DNA of 64,000 nt from Phaseolus vulgaris (Eukaryota > Streptophyta > Magnoliopsida > Fabales > Fabaceae): positions 33,392,608-33,456,607 of the forward strand of contig NC_023758.2 in the NCBI RefSeq assembly GCF_000499845.2, written 5' to 3'. Shown in pieces: positions 48,452 to 64,000 of the stretch (positions are counted from its first letter, which is position 1; the number at the start of each line of letters is the position of its first letter). Made by a program: the position numbers and the translations under genes. The notes under the pieces are model-generated. The model was not told the origin of the DNA. It was given only the letters and a program-made list of their open reading frames with translations, and did no database searches.

Positions 48452-51400
48452 TCACATTATGATGCAATTACACTTTGATTCAAGCTTATTAGGGGGCTTC
48501 ATGCTGTCTACCTTGTTAGGAAGCCCAACATTGCGTATCAAAGACTCATCAGCATTTTCATCATTCTCAGTCTTGGAAGGTGATTGTGATTTTACATCAG
48601 TTTCCACCATCTTAGGCCTTGCCTTGTGAGGTTTCATAGCACGCTTGGGGGCAATCTGGCTGCGGGTGTCCTTTACATTGGAATTGGGTTTCCCCAATAT
48701 AGTCACTCTCGGCTCAGAACCTTCCAATGGTTCTGAGTCTTCCTTTTCCATTGAAATCGTTGCAGCTTTATATGCAAGATCATGGATGATGGAGCTGCAG
48801 AAAAGTATAGTATCTGTTGCCTCTTCAAGTGTCAAGCTTCTGGTGTTCACTCCATCTTGACACTCCACCGTAACTGTGGACCCCTCTGGGAAAAAGCATT
48901 AGATATCTGTCAGAAATTTGCCGAGTACTAATATTTTCTCCAAATAAAGGTTCAGCAGATAAAATAGATTACAAGTGCCAAAGAAACCATGTATATTGAG
49001 AAACAGAATCTTTTGTACTACCCCACTAATGATGAAGCATTTGTTCAGATTTCAGAAAGCTCGTAAAACAGATTACAGAACACAGCCACACTATAAGTTG
49101 CATAAAACATTCCTGCTTAACAAGTTCCCCAAGAGCAGCGGTTATGAGAACAATCAATAAATAGAATATTTTATTAAAAAATTACCTCGGGGTAGGATAG
49201 GAAATTTTGGGGAGTGCGTTTGTTACACTTTCTAGTAAATTCCAAAACATAAATCTCCAGGCAAATTGGAAACTACACTATTAAATTGCTGCTGACTGCC
49301 AGAATCCAACATAAATATCTCCCAACATATCAGGCACATCAATTCAGAGTATTATCATTAATGCAAAAAATAAGTCAAGAAACAACCTTTCAAAGTATAC
49401 TAACTCTATCCGTTAGAAATCAGGACCATGAAATTTGTATATCTCTTTTAAGTCAACATGACAAACTGTGTGCTGTGTACATACACGAGTGCATTGAGAC
49501 ACATGAATAATAGAAGATTGTCACAGAAAGTTTTCATGCTCATCTCAAACAGCATCTGCAATATCTTTTATTTGAAATTTCATCCAATAAGCATCATACC
49601 TATGCCAAGGGAGTACTCGGAGGCATTGAGCTCAGAAACAGAAGCTGCAAGACAATCACCGGAAGAAATTGAAACAGAATGCTCCTGAAAATCATCAACA
49701 GGGCATTTTGATACAAGCAATGAATCATCATCCACCACCCCAGTATCATTCTGACAACAGTTTTCCCCTTCTATTTCTGATTCTTCAATTGTAGAAGTAT
49801 TGGTAGTTACCAGAGCATGTAGTCCATTAGCTTTAGAGTTTTCAATATTATGTTTCTCACCAAAAGATGACTCTGGATCCTGAACTGATGTTTTTGTATT
49901 TGACACACTGTCCACATTATTTGGATGGTCTTCAGTTTTATCATTTGAAATACAGCTTTCATGATTTGGAAATGATGCCACTGAATTGTCGTCAGGCCGA
50001 ACACCAGTAGCCTGGCTTACTAATTCTGAGATACAAGCATCAGTTCTTCTAATACAATCATGGTATTCAAGATTATCTTCCTTGACAACAATGGAACTCA
50101 TAGAAGAATCAATCACATCTGTCACTTTATTTTCTGAAGCTTGCATTTCTAGCAGATCTTGGGGTATCTCCTCTAGGTTGCTGCATTCAGTATTGCCAGA
50201 AGAAGTTTCTTGTGCAGTAAAACCTAATCCATGGTAAGAATGGCTTGACATTCCAGAAAAAGAAGAACCAGGACTTGGAGGCCTGATCCTAACGTCGTAT
50301 CCATAGTCTACATCCAATTTCCTGGCACTTGACTGCCTTTGGACACGAAAATCAGAATGTCTTGTTGAGCTGAAATCAACAGATGACGAGGTAGAATAGC
50401 TGCTACGCCCTGTTGAACTTCTAATACTGTTAATGCTGTTTCTTGCAAAGGACAGGTCATCATAAGATAGCGTTGTGGCAGTAAAAGTCCTGCCCTGAAT
50501 TACAGGTCCTTTGCTACTGCTTGACCTTTTCAGTAGTACAGAGATGCCAGTGCCTTCCAAGAGGTCAACTTTCAAAATTGAGCGGTCTTCGGAAAGATGT
50601 AACTGCTGATCACCAGAATGATTATCAGGCTTCTCGTAATCAACCCTTGATTTGTCCACCTCTAGTTGATTGGTAGACACCTGCTCATTTCTCTCCACCA
50701 CTGAACTAGAGAGAGGATTTTGTTGCGAGTGGTCCCAAATAAGTTCACTGGGAAAAGTTTGATTTTCCTCTGCATCTGGTTCTCTAAGGGGAAACCTCAT
50801 GTTACCCACATTAGTCTCTTGAGGCAATCTAGACTCAACAGTTAGTTGGTCTGTTTCATGGGATGTTTTTTCTTCTGTAGGAATGCTCGTGGAATTCACT
50901 GAATTGCCACTGGAAACTGCCAAAGTTGCCTCCGGAAAGATATGTCTCAACAATGTGGTTTTCCTGCTGCATTCTTGACACAGTCTAAGATTCTTCTCAG
51001 TTTCATCAGTGGCCTCCAGAGGACAACCACAATTAGAACAGATTGCTGTATTCTCAAAAGCACCGGTTTTAGAAATGTCAACTATGACATGGGAAGTTTC
51101 TAAACTTTCACTGAATTCTTTGCCAATACCATGATAAACAGAAGCTTCAGATTCAGTGGGACCTAAAGCAATCATATGGCCTCTAGTTTTATTGTGAAGG
51201 ACATCAACTGATTCATCATTGATCTCATGCCCAATGTTTGCATTTAATACATCAATTTTATCAAAGGAAAATACTTCTTCATGAATGTCAGCATATATTA
51301 TCTTTTCAGTTTCACTGGTCACATCATCTTGATTGTGGTCACTCCCTTCAGTATCTGGTGCAAAACTTGTACCATGATCAGAGCTTGCATTGCTGCTTGT

Positions 51401-54261
51401 TGTGACAGAGGAGTTCCTAGATACCAGGGAACGTTGCGCAGAATTTGCTTTTCCGACATAAAAGGTTGTACTTGGCACACTTGATAAAAGAGGCCTGAAC
51501 ATGTTCTGGGGACTTTTTTTATCCTGCTCAGAAAGTTTGGTTAACAAACAAAGTAAGCAGTGTTGTCCCAAGTTCCCAACCAACTCTTTAAAGACACAAG
51601 GGAAAGATCGGGGCAAAAGGTTAGGGGAGCAAGGAATGAACAACACTTTACAAGAAAAACTCATTCGTGACTAAGAACAGAAAATGTGTAAACTTTGTTA
51701 TGATAATCAAGTAAGTGCACGTATGCCACTTTATACACAGCACAATAAACAAACTCATTGATGACTTTGTAAGTCATTTAGTTGAATAATAGTCTTATCA
51801 TGTGTAGCTTAAAAATAAACTGAGAGGAAAGAAAACATCCACCAGAAGAACCAAATAAAGCAATGTACCCAAGATTATATAGAGATAAATAAATCAAATA
51901 TGATTGTACTCTCCATGTGACCGGGCTCACTTCAATCCAATCCTACTTAATCACGTCCCAACTGATCCACAGTAACAACCGTGAAAGAGCCCGGGAATTG
52001 CATAGTAACAGGGGATTCTAACCACCAGTCCCTGAGTATTGGGGGAAATACACACATACTTGAAATTATATCAAAGTTTTGATCATTGATAGCCTAGAAA
52101 GATCAAAGATGGTTGGCTTGCTCCAATTTCCATTTAAATTGTTTTGATTTTGATAAGAACCCAAGCAATGAGAAACCCACCCTCAAAAGCTAGCTATTAT
52201 AAAGGGAAAACCAAATACTTAAATATTCCACCGAGCATCTCATACCACTTTGGGAGTTAAGGAACCTATTCACTTTACATTGGAACCAACTTTGGTACCA
52301 ATTGATAAGTATCCAAGCACTTGAAGAACCCATCTTCAAAAGCTAATTATTAAAGGAGAGAACCACTTAAATATTCTACTGAGCATCTCATACTACTAGA
52401 TGTGAGACTTAAGTACCTCATAATACCCATGTTCCTTTTAAGAATGTTCTAACTAATTAGCATATATGAAAAGGAAAGTGAATAAAACAGGGAAATTGTG
52501 TGCATGCATATGCAAAGTTGTGCACGAGAATTTTAATATAGACAATTTAGGAATATAATATTAAAAACAGCCTATTTAATTGAAATTACTCAGCGAACTA
52601 TAACATGAGAAAGTAAGTCAAGAGATTAAGCAACAAAATACCATTTGCCGGAGAGCAGAATCAAAAGATCTTTTAGGAGCAGAACTTGGGGACACCATCC
52701 TGACTGGCTTCTTGGAAATTGAGGGAGATTTGCCGTTTGAAATTGAAGCACCCCTTCTTGAACCAAATTGCTCTAGACCACCCACAGGGATGGACTGAAG
52801 AGAGTCCAGATCATCATCACCAGAAGATATGACAGAACCTTTGCTGCGTGAACTAAATTGGTCTCGATCATGACTATTAATATAACTGCTGCTCCTGGAA
52901 GGTGTGGGAGACATTGATTGCCTACCTAATTTAGAAGTAGAGTCCCTACTATTTCTGGATGCTGGGGACGAACCCCTCACATATGATGCCGGCCGATCAG
53001 CCAAAGATGTCCGGAGATTAGGAGGAGCTTCGGAAGAAAAACCAGGAATATTAGTTTGCCACGCTCTTATCTTTGGTGAAGCGGAGTTTCCACGGCTTGT
53101 CTTAACAGGGGAAGTTCCCCTAATCCCAGATGAGACGGCAGGACTACCGGAGCCAGTGCTAATTTGCCGAGGAGTAGGAGTAGAGGACCTAGAAGCAGGT
53201 GTTGTGGGCTTTGTTGGAGGCGGAGATGGTCTTCTTGTTGGAGTAGCCTGTCTAATAACTTGAGTTGGACTAGAATTTGGCGTCAATGAAGACCTTCCCC
53301 TCGATTGCAATGTATTATTCCCAGATCGAGGGGATGAGCTTAAGCGATTTGGACTTGCACTGCCCCTACTGCTTTTGTAACTTCTCTCCATCTGAAAGAG
53401 TCCAACAAAAGGTGGATAGTGACTAAAACATAACACATTTCACACAGAGAAGAAAAAATAAGGATTTTTATTCAAGAGATAATTGTGCATAAAATAGATT
53501 TGAAAGCACACACCGTAGATGATCTTGATATGGAAATGGGTTTACTCCGAGGCCTTCCTCTGCTTACAACATTTATTTCTGCTGGTTCATCATCTAGTGA
53601 AGGAAACAGTGGAGTGTCCGGTGGTGTCAATAACCTATAAATGAATAAAACAGAAATGCAGCATCAGTAAAGTAATATGCACATCTTATTCTAAACCTTG
53701 GTGAAAAAAGGATTTTGAATTATTGACCAAACTATTAGTGTGAAAGAAACACAATTGCAAAAAGTTGGAATAGAAATCGTAAAATTTGATCATATCACGC
53801 CAACAAGATTTAACACGGTGAGATTCAAAAGTCAGAGAAGACTACAAACCAATCATAGTCATTCTTGTCCCCATCTGCATTAAGCAATTCACTGGTTTCT
53901 CCTCGACCAGGAATGGATATCCCAAGCTTGATATCAGAAAAATGTCTCAACTTGGTCGCTGCAAATTAATATAAAAAAAGGGAGAGAAATGCATGAGTAT
54001 CAACAAAATAAAGGAACTGGTAAACAGATAGATTCTCTCCTCAAGATGTCAGTAAAGAAAATTACAAAATGAGTCTTCCAGGTCATCCGATGGCTGAAGC
54101 AAAAAGCTCTCTTTTTCTCTGGACTGCATTTCACTGAACAAAGTAAGATCATCATCTTTCTCTCTTAAGTGCAATCCACTTTCAAGACTGCGCCCGCGTT
54201 TGTGACTGTCTGATCTTGGCTCTCTACCAGGAGAGCATCTAAATGCTGGGGAAGGTGGCAT
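48452..54261 (-). CDS. Ser/Pro-rich (FLO11-like) protein of the At1g27850/At2g40070 family with a C-terminal CaaX-like end
   Basis: Six exons: 54066-54261, 53850-53958, 53514-53634, 52642-53391, 49600-51523, 48452-48885; 3534 nt, 1177 residues plus TGA, all junctions GT-AG with frames that add up. Function unknown; relatives are described as proline-rich or microtubule-associated-like. Visible: [20 protein letters not shown] start; the conserved [17 protein letters not shown] block across exons 2-3; a basic Ser/Thr/Pro-rich centre ([20 protein letters not shown]); [16 protein letters not shown] at the start of exon 5; then a long acidic/Ser-rich region with a zinc-ribbon-like pair CSNCGC...CQEC. 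The last exon ends KCNCIIM, a CaaX-type tail. The 5' UTR is likely at 54262 to about 55050. Confidence 0.88.
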
Positions 54262-57200
54262 CTCCCCTACCCAATGCAGTGCCCAACAAGTGTCACCTCA
54301 AGTTCTCCATACATTCCAAAGTTAAAATCCTTCAACACCCTAACCAACAACCAATGATTATTGTTAACACACAGCTCAAGCTCACCACAAATTCAATCTC
54401 CAAACAACAATATCAGCAAAACCCCCACTTTCATTCACCAACTATCTGCTCCTTCTAAACACTCAAGAAACACTACCACCATACCCAATGTGACTGAGTC
54501 AAAACAAACAAAACTAAATTTGGCATATTAAAACAACTGTACCCTTCCAAACCCAATGCCTAACCCCTCAACGTTCATATGCAATCAGCATCCAAAACTA
54601 ATATTGTAGATGTCCCTCAACCTGAAACCCTAGAACATTGGCCAGTAGCAGATCCTAATTACGCCGTTGCCATCACCGACCAAAAGGGTAGCCAATTCAA
54701 ACGGCAAAATTCAAGCTTGGAGCACCCATTAAGCCAAGTTCAGAGCCACAGCGAAACTTGGCTCACCAAATTCCCAAGTCAAATAGCTTCAAACACAGTG
54801 CAAATTCGAAGATTAAAAAACAAAAAATAATAAAAACAAAAACAAAAAAATAGAGCTTAAATGCCAATTACAATGCGACGAATGTTGTCTCAGACACCCG
54901 GATCTACAGCATTCATGGCTTCTTCTGAGCACCCAAAAGTACAGATCAGAACCAGTGTGATCCAACGGTTCCAACAAACTCTAAAAAAAATTCCATTATT
55001 CTCTCTCCTCACACAATTCTTTTTTTCAGTCCTGAAAAAAAATAATAAGAATATTGAACTGCAATTTGAGAATAATAATATTAATACTCAACCATAACCT
55101 TTGTTGCTGTCCTTTGATTTGCTGTTTTGTCCTAAACACCAAGCATTCTTTCCTCTCTTTTTTTTTTAGCTTCCTTTTCAGTTTTTTTTTCTGCCGTTAC
55201 AAGTGCCTAGTAGATTCCCTATGTTTTCTTTTTCACACCTTTTTTTTTTCCCTCTCGTAAGTGCTACTCCAATATCACTTCAGAAATGTCTCAGTTTTCT
55301 ATTTTTCTCAACTTGTTGTGTTCGCGTACAAGAACTAAAATACATTAATTAGTCGATTTTGATGTTTAGGAATTTCAGTTCCACTTGATATTATAGCATA
55401 TGAAGCATTTTCTACCTTTTTAATTGCTAATATTAATAGGATTGGAAGAGATATTAATATTATAATTGTGCTGGTGGAAGGTTATATGTGTACCCTAAAT
55501 GGCTAGGGTGTTACATGCCACATTGAAGACAAGTTTGGACTTTTTGACCCTTCATGGCATAAACGGACCATAAGTCATAATATTTAATGGCGTTGGAATT
55601 GAGTGGGGTCAATTTTTGGGACTAAGCTATTAAATTTCTTATCACATTCCAGTAATATTAAATGTACGTTACCTTACATTGATCCCTATAGCAACCAAAA
55701 CGTTTTGACTCATTGAAAACCCCAAAAGGAAAAACAAGAGCAACTACTATACTAGTAGTAGTAATATTTTGGCCAAACATATTCTAAATTTGAAGCTGGG
55801 AGTAATGAACAAAGTTAGCATAGTTTAGAACAATCTTGGGACAGTGTATGAGACCCAATATGTGTGTAAGAAAGTCCATCTCAGGAGGACTGAAGCATCA
55901 CTGTCAGGGGCATGATTTTGGTGAGGTTGGCATTTTGAACAAGATGATATGTCCTAATTAGTTTTTTTGTGGCCTAAGGCTTCTATCTATCAAGGAAGAC
56001 AATGGAATTTTAAAGTGCAACTAAATGACCAAGAAAGAAAAAAACTTGAGAGAAAAGGAATCAAGGGAGAAAAAAGTTGTGTGGGGCAAAGTTGGATAAA
56101 GTCAACTTAACAACTGAGTTATGATTAAGCAATAGCTAGCTCTGTACACTAATGCAAGATTATGGAATCATGTCACTTTAATTGGTAGGTGATGAAGGAA
56201 ACTTAAAAGGCTACTATGCTAATCATTTACATTGCTTTATGCCTCTATCTTTTCTTTCATTTGGTTTCATTTAGAGGAAGTTATCAGTAGTTATCATTAG
56301 GATTAAAAATATTTTTTTTTATATTATAATATAATGCAAAATTAAATTTATCTTTGTAGTAGGGAAATTTTTTAAAATAGTTTTTATTAAGATTAAATAT
56401 ATATTTTATAATATAATATAATGTAAAATTAGTTTTTATTTTTAATTTAAACTTAGATTTTTAATACTTGTTTAGCATAAAAAACAAAAAAAAAACTTTT
56501 TTTATTAAAGACTTGCTGACTTTTATTTTTTTTCATCAATTAATCTTGTATCTTAATATTCAAATACACAATTTATTGTTCATTGTCAAAGAGTTTTCTT
56601 TATTAAATTATATTCCATTTTCTATTATGCATGAGTACTGTATTATCTTTTCTAAAATATGATATTAGACAAAATTTAACTTTATAAGATTAACTTATGA
56701 AATGGTGGTGGTGTTATATTTATATATTATATTTTTATTTTACACCATGTCTGTCTTTTTGTCAGTACTTTTTTTTTTTGTTTTACTTAGATGTATTATG
56801 CTTAGAAAGGGAAATCTTTCTCATGTAATTTTACACTTAAAAAATAGTACGAAAACATCAACTACTAAACAAATGAAATTACAAAATTAAACAATAAAAA
56901 ATGTTAAATAATTAGGGAACTATTCAATGACACAGTTTTAACACGTGGAACTTGATTTTTCAGTAATAGTCTTTCTTTTCACATTTAAGTAACAATTTAA
57001 TTCGTTTAACTTCAAAATATTAAACAGTATTTTTAATTGAAAATATAGTAAAATGATTTTATTGATTTAATTCCTAAAATATAGGATTTTTTATTTTAGT
57101 TTTTATAAAGAAGTTTATTTATTTTTCATCTTTTAAAATTTACATTTACATTTATTATTTTTTATATATGCATTTATCTTGATTCTTAACAAATATCCTT

Positions 57201-58080
57201 TATCTTGTTTTTTCATTTAAATAAACATTTATAGCTAGGCATGACTGCATTGGTGATTTAGACTTGATACCATTTATCATAGCAGTTCTTTTAAAAAATA
57301 ACCTCACACGTTAAATCAATCTCTTAATATAGCATGAGGGTCCATGAAGATCAAGATAAATAATTCAAGGAAGATACTACACTATGTTCCTAAAATATTT
57401 CTTAAAAAATAAAATAAAAACTATAAATTCTTATTAATATATTTCTGTCATGTTTTCTCAGTAACTTATTTTTCTATTAATTATTTAAAAAAAATTTAAA
57501 CAGTATATTTAGAATATTTGTTAGTAAGACTCACTTTTTTATCCAATCATGTGTTTCTCTCTGCCAATGTTGGGTTTGCATTGTTATAATTGATTCAAGG
57601 AATTTTCACACATTAAGATCAAAATCAGATTTTTTGGTGTATGGATCATTCCAGGATGTGAGTGTTGGATGTTGTACTGTGTTGACTCATCTGTTTATTG
57701 AGACTTATAATTTAATGTTAATTCCTTAAATTTTGCTTCATTTATTTAAAAATATTTTCATCTAAAAAAATAGTTTAACTTTTCTTATATGATATTATAA
57801 AATATTCCATTTTTATCATTGAGAATTTTCCGTGTTGAATTAAGTCTAAAAACAACAACAAAATTTGTACAAAATGAATTGTGAATTATATTGAATGAAG
57901 ATAAAGAATAAAGAACAAACATAAAGTGTAAACATAAAGTGTGAAAAGGATAAATTGTCTTTTATATTGTGTAAGTGACAAGAGCTAATTTTTTTTCTCA
58001 TTCTATTTAATTTGAGCACTTTATTTACACTTTTTTTTTTTTTTGCAAAATGTACTCTCATCAATTTAAAATTTCAAAAT
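54262..58080. other. Upstream region of the Ser/Pro-rich gene and spacer
   Basis: 54262-55100 is G+C-richer and likely holds the leader and promoter of the minus-strand gene. The plus-strand frames there are not supported as genes. From 55.3 kb the DNA is A+T-rich spacer without recognisable content. Confidence 0.5.
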
Positions 58081-59300
58081 GTTTATTGTGAGAGAAGTTG
58101 CTTAGATTTTACGACTCATGTTTGAATATTTTGATGCAACAAAATAAGTCAGGAATCAAGTCAAGAATTAGTAATTCGTTGAGCTGAGAAACCTCACCGC
58201 TAAGCAGATCAAGGGAGGAAAGCATTTAAATTTTTTTACTCCTAGAGTTGAGTAGATGCCAATGATGCTAAGTGGTTTGAGGAAGTGTGATTTGATACTT
58301 CATGAAGTTGAGCGAGCTACAAACTTAATACAAAGAAACCTTTGAGGAGAGGAAACTCAATCTGCGAAGAATAGAGAAACTCAACAACCAGGAAACCTTT
58401 AATTGAAGAAAGTCAATTCATTGAGTGGAACATTTGGGTGTCGTTGAGCGTAGGCTTCATACTAGAACAAAATTGTTTAACGTTATAAATAGAACAAAGA
58501 TTGATTAACAGAAGGAGGATGGATAAAAAAAACAAAAAAAATCTATTAATTATTGTCGAATTGTACTTAGTGAAATATCACATACATTATGAGAGATAGA
58601 ATGAGGAGCTAAACTATAGTGTTAGAATTGAATGATATTGTAACTTCTTTGTATTTCTTTATTCATATATGCATTTATGTTCAATTTTCCATTGTGGTTT
58701 AATTTTATGCTTAATGTTAGACAATAGAGGAATCTTTGTACTTGGATTTAGAAACTAAATGCTATTGGAAAATATTTTCATTTTCTGAACCAAAATAAAA
58801 CCACCGCAGATTATAGCTACTAGGAATAAAGTTGCGTCTTTGGTGATTATTGTTTTGAATTTTAATGCAAGTATGAAATAACTTTAATCAAGTAATTGAT
58901 TCATTGTTATTAGATTTTTAAATAATCATGATTAAGGAATTAACTTGGTTTGACTTGGAAAATTGTGAAGTGATTGTATATGTCCATAAGAGGTACATAT
59001 TAGTCAAGCATCATTCAATTTCAACACTTGATCATACTTGATAACTACAACCATTGCATTTTAGTTGTTGTTTCGGATTAGTGAAAATAGTCGATAGTTT
59101 GACTAATTCTTTTTGTAAGGCAACAAATAGAAGAAATAATATAATAATGTATAATCTACTTTCGTTATTTTTTTTAAATCATTTTTTACATTTTTCACTT
59201 ACATTGAATTTATTGTGATCTATGCTATTGAAAGAAAATGATTTTGCAGAAAGACTTAAAGTTTGAGTAGGACAAAGAAAAGGTTGGAAAAAGGAACTAA
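58080..59300 (+). other. Possible LTR or leader of the Athila-like remnant
   Basis: Non-coding, less A+T-rich at 58100-58450. It lies directly upstream of the gag start and may be its LTR, but I cannot find terminal repeats or a primer site. Confidence 0.3.
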
Positions 59301-59359
59301 AGTAAGGCAAAGAAAATTTAAAATAGAAAAGAGCAAGACAATTCATCATTTTCAACAAG

Positions 59360-61045
59360 TGTTATGGCTTATCAAGGTGGGAAGAGAGGTCAAGGAAATG
59401 ACAGAGTCATCAATCCTCCAAGAAGAATACTAGGAGACCATGTCATGCATCAAAAATCAAGAAATTTGTCCATATTTGTTATTCCACTAGCAACTAGGGG
59501 AGTAAAGATTAAACCTACATTTCTCAATGGTTTCAACACACTTGTTTGTAGGAAAAGATCATGAATATCCTTATGCTCACTTAAACACATTTTATGAACT
59601 TTGTGCAACAATGGTATTTTAGGCAGGTCAAGAAGAACTTGCATACATGAAGTTGTTTCTATTTAATTTGAATGGTGAAGCCAAGGATTGGATAAAGTCT
59701 CAGCATAATCAAAGTCTCATTAGTTGGATCGATGTTGAAAGTAATTTTTTACAAGATTATTTCCACCAACCAGGTATGCCAGAGCTAAATATGATATTTC
59801 CACTTTTAGACAAGGACAAGAGGAACTATTCTATGAGCCATGGTAAAGATTTTAGTTATTGCTCATAAAGTGTCCTAATCATGATTTTGAAGATGTGGAT
59901 TAATTAAACATTTTTTGAAATGGATTAAGACCAAAAACAAAGATGCTTCTAGATGCAACAGTTGAAGGTTCAATGGTGGCGATAGACGCAAAACAAGTTA
60001 CAACAATAATAGCTACTCTATCATCAACTAATAGGGAAACACAACATAATATGAAATTTATTCAGAGAAGAGTAATCTTGGATCTGAGCATCACAAATGC
60101 TATTTTAGCGAAAAAACAAAATTTCAACCAAGCAAATTGAGACCCTCACTTAACAAATGGCCAAACTACCACAACAGTTACATGTTATTAATGTTAATCA
60201 TGTGCAACCACCTTTGAAATGTGATTTTTGTGAAAGTATTAATCCAAATGGCCAATCCCAATATCCAAAAGTTGGCCCAGAAGAGGAAGTCCACTATATG
60301 AATAACCAAAAGAGGCAAGTGAATTTTCCTAAGCCTAATATAACTCTTTTGAAAATCTTTCTCGAGGGTGGAGAAGTAATCACATCCAAAACTATGGCTG
60401 GAACCTTGAAGTAGGATCATCTAGTAGACAACTTCCATATCGGTAGCAACATTATCCCTCTACGCAGTAGAGACAATTGAAAATAGAAGATATATCAGAG
60501 AAGTTTATGCAAACCTCTTTATCTAATAAAAAAATATAAAAGTTTATCAAATGACTTTTTAGAGCAATAAGGAAATCACTTTTCAGCTTATAGAGAGACT
60601 ACTAATTCCAAGAAGCACTCAGTCAATCACCATAAGAAGTGACAAAGTTGTAGACAAAGGAGAAAGTGATAACTTGAATGCAAAGGAGGAAAGTTTATGG
60701 AGAGAAGAGAAGAATAAAAAAATGAGTTTGAAGATGAAGAGAAAAATATAATAAAAAAGAATGTCAATACAAAAGAAAACAAAGAAAAAAAAAAGAGAAA
60801 TAAGGAAATATCTGAAAGAAAGAAGGAGAAGAATGAGATGCAAGTTCTAAAGAACTTACCCTACCCTTTTATTCCTTCAAAGAAAGATAAAAAAAAAAGA
60901 CATTTTATAAAGTTCATGATATCTTCAAACAACCTCGTATCTTATCACCGTATCTTTTGTGGAGCTATGCAACAAATGCCAATTTATGCAAAGTTTATAA
61001 AAGAGCTCCTTACTAAGAAAAGGAGGTTTATAATAACAAAATAAC
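59360..61045 (+). pseudogene. Athila-like Ty3/gypsy gag and protease-side remnant
   Basis: Broken plus-strand frames read in order: a start near 59364; HEYPYAHLNTFYELC (about 59550-59610); MKLFLFNLNGEAKDWIK and SLISWIDVESNFLQDYF (59647-59770); the later gag part; AKLPQQLHVINVNHVQPPLKCDFC, a typical linker into a degenerate zinc knuckle (about 60155-60235); a Glu/Lys-rich stretch; and the pre-protease block LPYPFIPSKKDKK...MPIYAKFIKELLTKKRR (60838-61020). At least six stops or shifts. No RT or integrase follows, so the element is truncated. Confidence 0.75.
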
Positions 61046-61049
61046 TCAT

Positions 61050-62050
61050 ATGACATTAATCACTTCACTCATTCACCGTCCACCGTCGCAGGACATAATC
61101 AATAAATGTCTTCTAATTTATTTCTTCATTAGTGTAGCATTTCAATCAAAAGTTAATTTGGAAAATGGTGTACAATTATGCATCCCAAAAAAGGAAAGAG
61201 AATTTTTTTATATCAACCAAGAATAATCTTCACCAAAAAATTACATTCTTGAATTGGACCAAAATCTTCGTATACATTCTTTGTAGATTTGAAATTTCAT
61301 TTAAAGAAAATTGTTATTGTACTCTTCATGAGCATGAAACTGAAATTGAAACAATTGAAATTACCATAAATGACTTTTATTTTTAGCTGGATTTAGATGA
61401 AGATCATGATTTTACTACTATGCTTGATAATTGATGGATGACAATATCTAGTAACCTGTGGAAAATAGTGGATGAGTAGTGTGCGATGTGAAGGGTGTAT
61501 TTGGGTCAAGTGTGTTCTAGGAGGATTTTAATCTGTGCAAGAGAAGTTGCAGAAAGAAAGCTGAAGGAAACATGTCACTTCCCCATTATAACATTCTAAA
61601 GAAGAATAATGGTTTAATAATTTTTTTCCTTCTAGCACGATCGATTTTTCAATTTTATCTCCATTCATTATCTTGAATTTTCTTAAATGAGTTTTTTTTT
61701 TATCAAATTCCTTCATGGTAATATGATTACTATAATGAAAGGTGAGATTCATTTCTTGTGTAGCTTATAGATTTCCTCAACAAGTCAAGTTTGATTAATA
61801 AAGAGTTGTTGATGTAATGTGTAATTATTGTAATGTTGTTATAATCTTATATTTACCTTTTTCTAGAAATTGGAATCAGAATTCGTTCAAAGTAGCTTTT
61901 CAACCAATAATAACATCACCTCTTTAATTGCCCTTTTGTGACTTCCAAATGGTAGCCTCGCCAAGACAGAAATGAGTGTTTGTTGTTTGCAAATTACAAT
62001 CTGGTTGAATTTTTGTGAGTGTGGCAAAGCATAGGGAACGTGATGATGAT
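61050..62050. other. Spacer upstream of the reductase pseudogene
   Basis: No gene recognised. The last 150 bp may include the former promoter and leader of the reductase copy. Confidence 0.5.
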
Positions 62051-62054
62051 GATT

Positions 62055-63961
<1,907 letters not shown>

Positions 63962-64000
63962 TGACCCAAATATTTTTAACTCTGAAGCACTTTAACTAAA

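Noticed and set aside
52904..53263. Plus-strand 119-codon frame
   Set aside because: Shadow of the Ser/Pro-rich exon 4 on the minus strand.
54579..54830. Plus-strand 83-codon frame upstream of the Ser/Pro-rich gene
   Set aside because: Lies in the likely leader region of the minus-strand gene; no domain.

Overview
The window is plant nuclear DNA, most likely from a legume. The evidence is intron-rich genes with GT-AG splice sites, long A+T-rich spacers, and LTR-retrotransposon debris of SIRE/Maximus, Ty1/copia, Tat- and Athila-like Ty3/gypsy and TRIM type. No tRNA, rRNA, CRISPR or bacterial feature was seen. The legume call rests on SIRE-type LTR and pol remnants and is an inference.

Host genes, left to right: (1) 5' part of a CDKG/CDK11-type protein kinase, minus strand, cut by the left edge; (2) a three-exon remorin, minus; (3) a five-exon divergent-PAP2 membrane protein, minus; (4) a complete 19-exon RECQ5 helicase, minus, 901 codons plus stop, with one GC-AG intron; (5) a six-exon, 1177-aa Ser/Pro-rich protein ending in a CaaX-like tetrapeptide, minus; (6) a plastid 3-oxoacyl-ACP reductase (FabG) copy, plus, which is a pseudogene in its visible part and runs off the right edge. 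From memory, the first three genes match the Arabidopsis order At1g67580-At1g67590-At1g67600, RECQ5 and the Ser/Pro-rich gene match At1g27880 and At1g27850, and the reductase matches At1g24360.

Mobile DNA: 3.2-15.4 kb is a nested block holding decayed SIRE-like copia remains, two related LTR tails, an old and a younger TRIM, a hAT-like MITE and a 4.07-kb copia element with TA...TA LTR ends, abutting the younger TRIM. 21.8-26.7 kb is a second ruined copia element, interrupted by a CACTA-type foldback MITE and an A+T-rich insertion. 41.2-43.2 kb is a palindromic gypsy structure: two LTRs point into a shared gag, both outer ends are U3 ends, and the unit is flanked by TTTAT on both sides. 59.3-61.0 kb is an Athila-like gag/protease remnant.

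The host genes do not form an operon or pathway; they are independent housekeeping loci whose order is probably ancestral. The most unusual structures are the palindromic gypsy unit, the TRIM-copia abutment, the GC-AG intron in RECQ5, the probable start-codon shift in the PAP2-like gene and the CaaX-like tail of the Ser/Pro-rich protein. Exon boundaries were set by reading splice consensus and conserved protein sequence by eye; all frames add up, but no transcript data were available.
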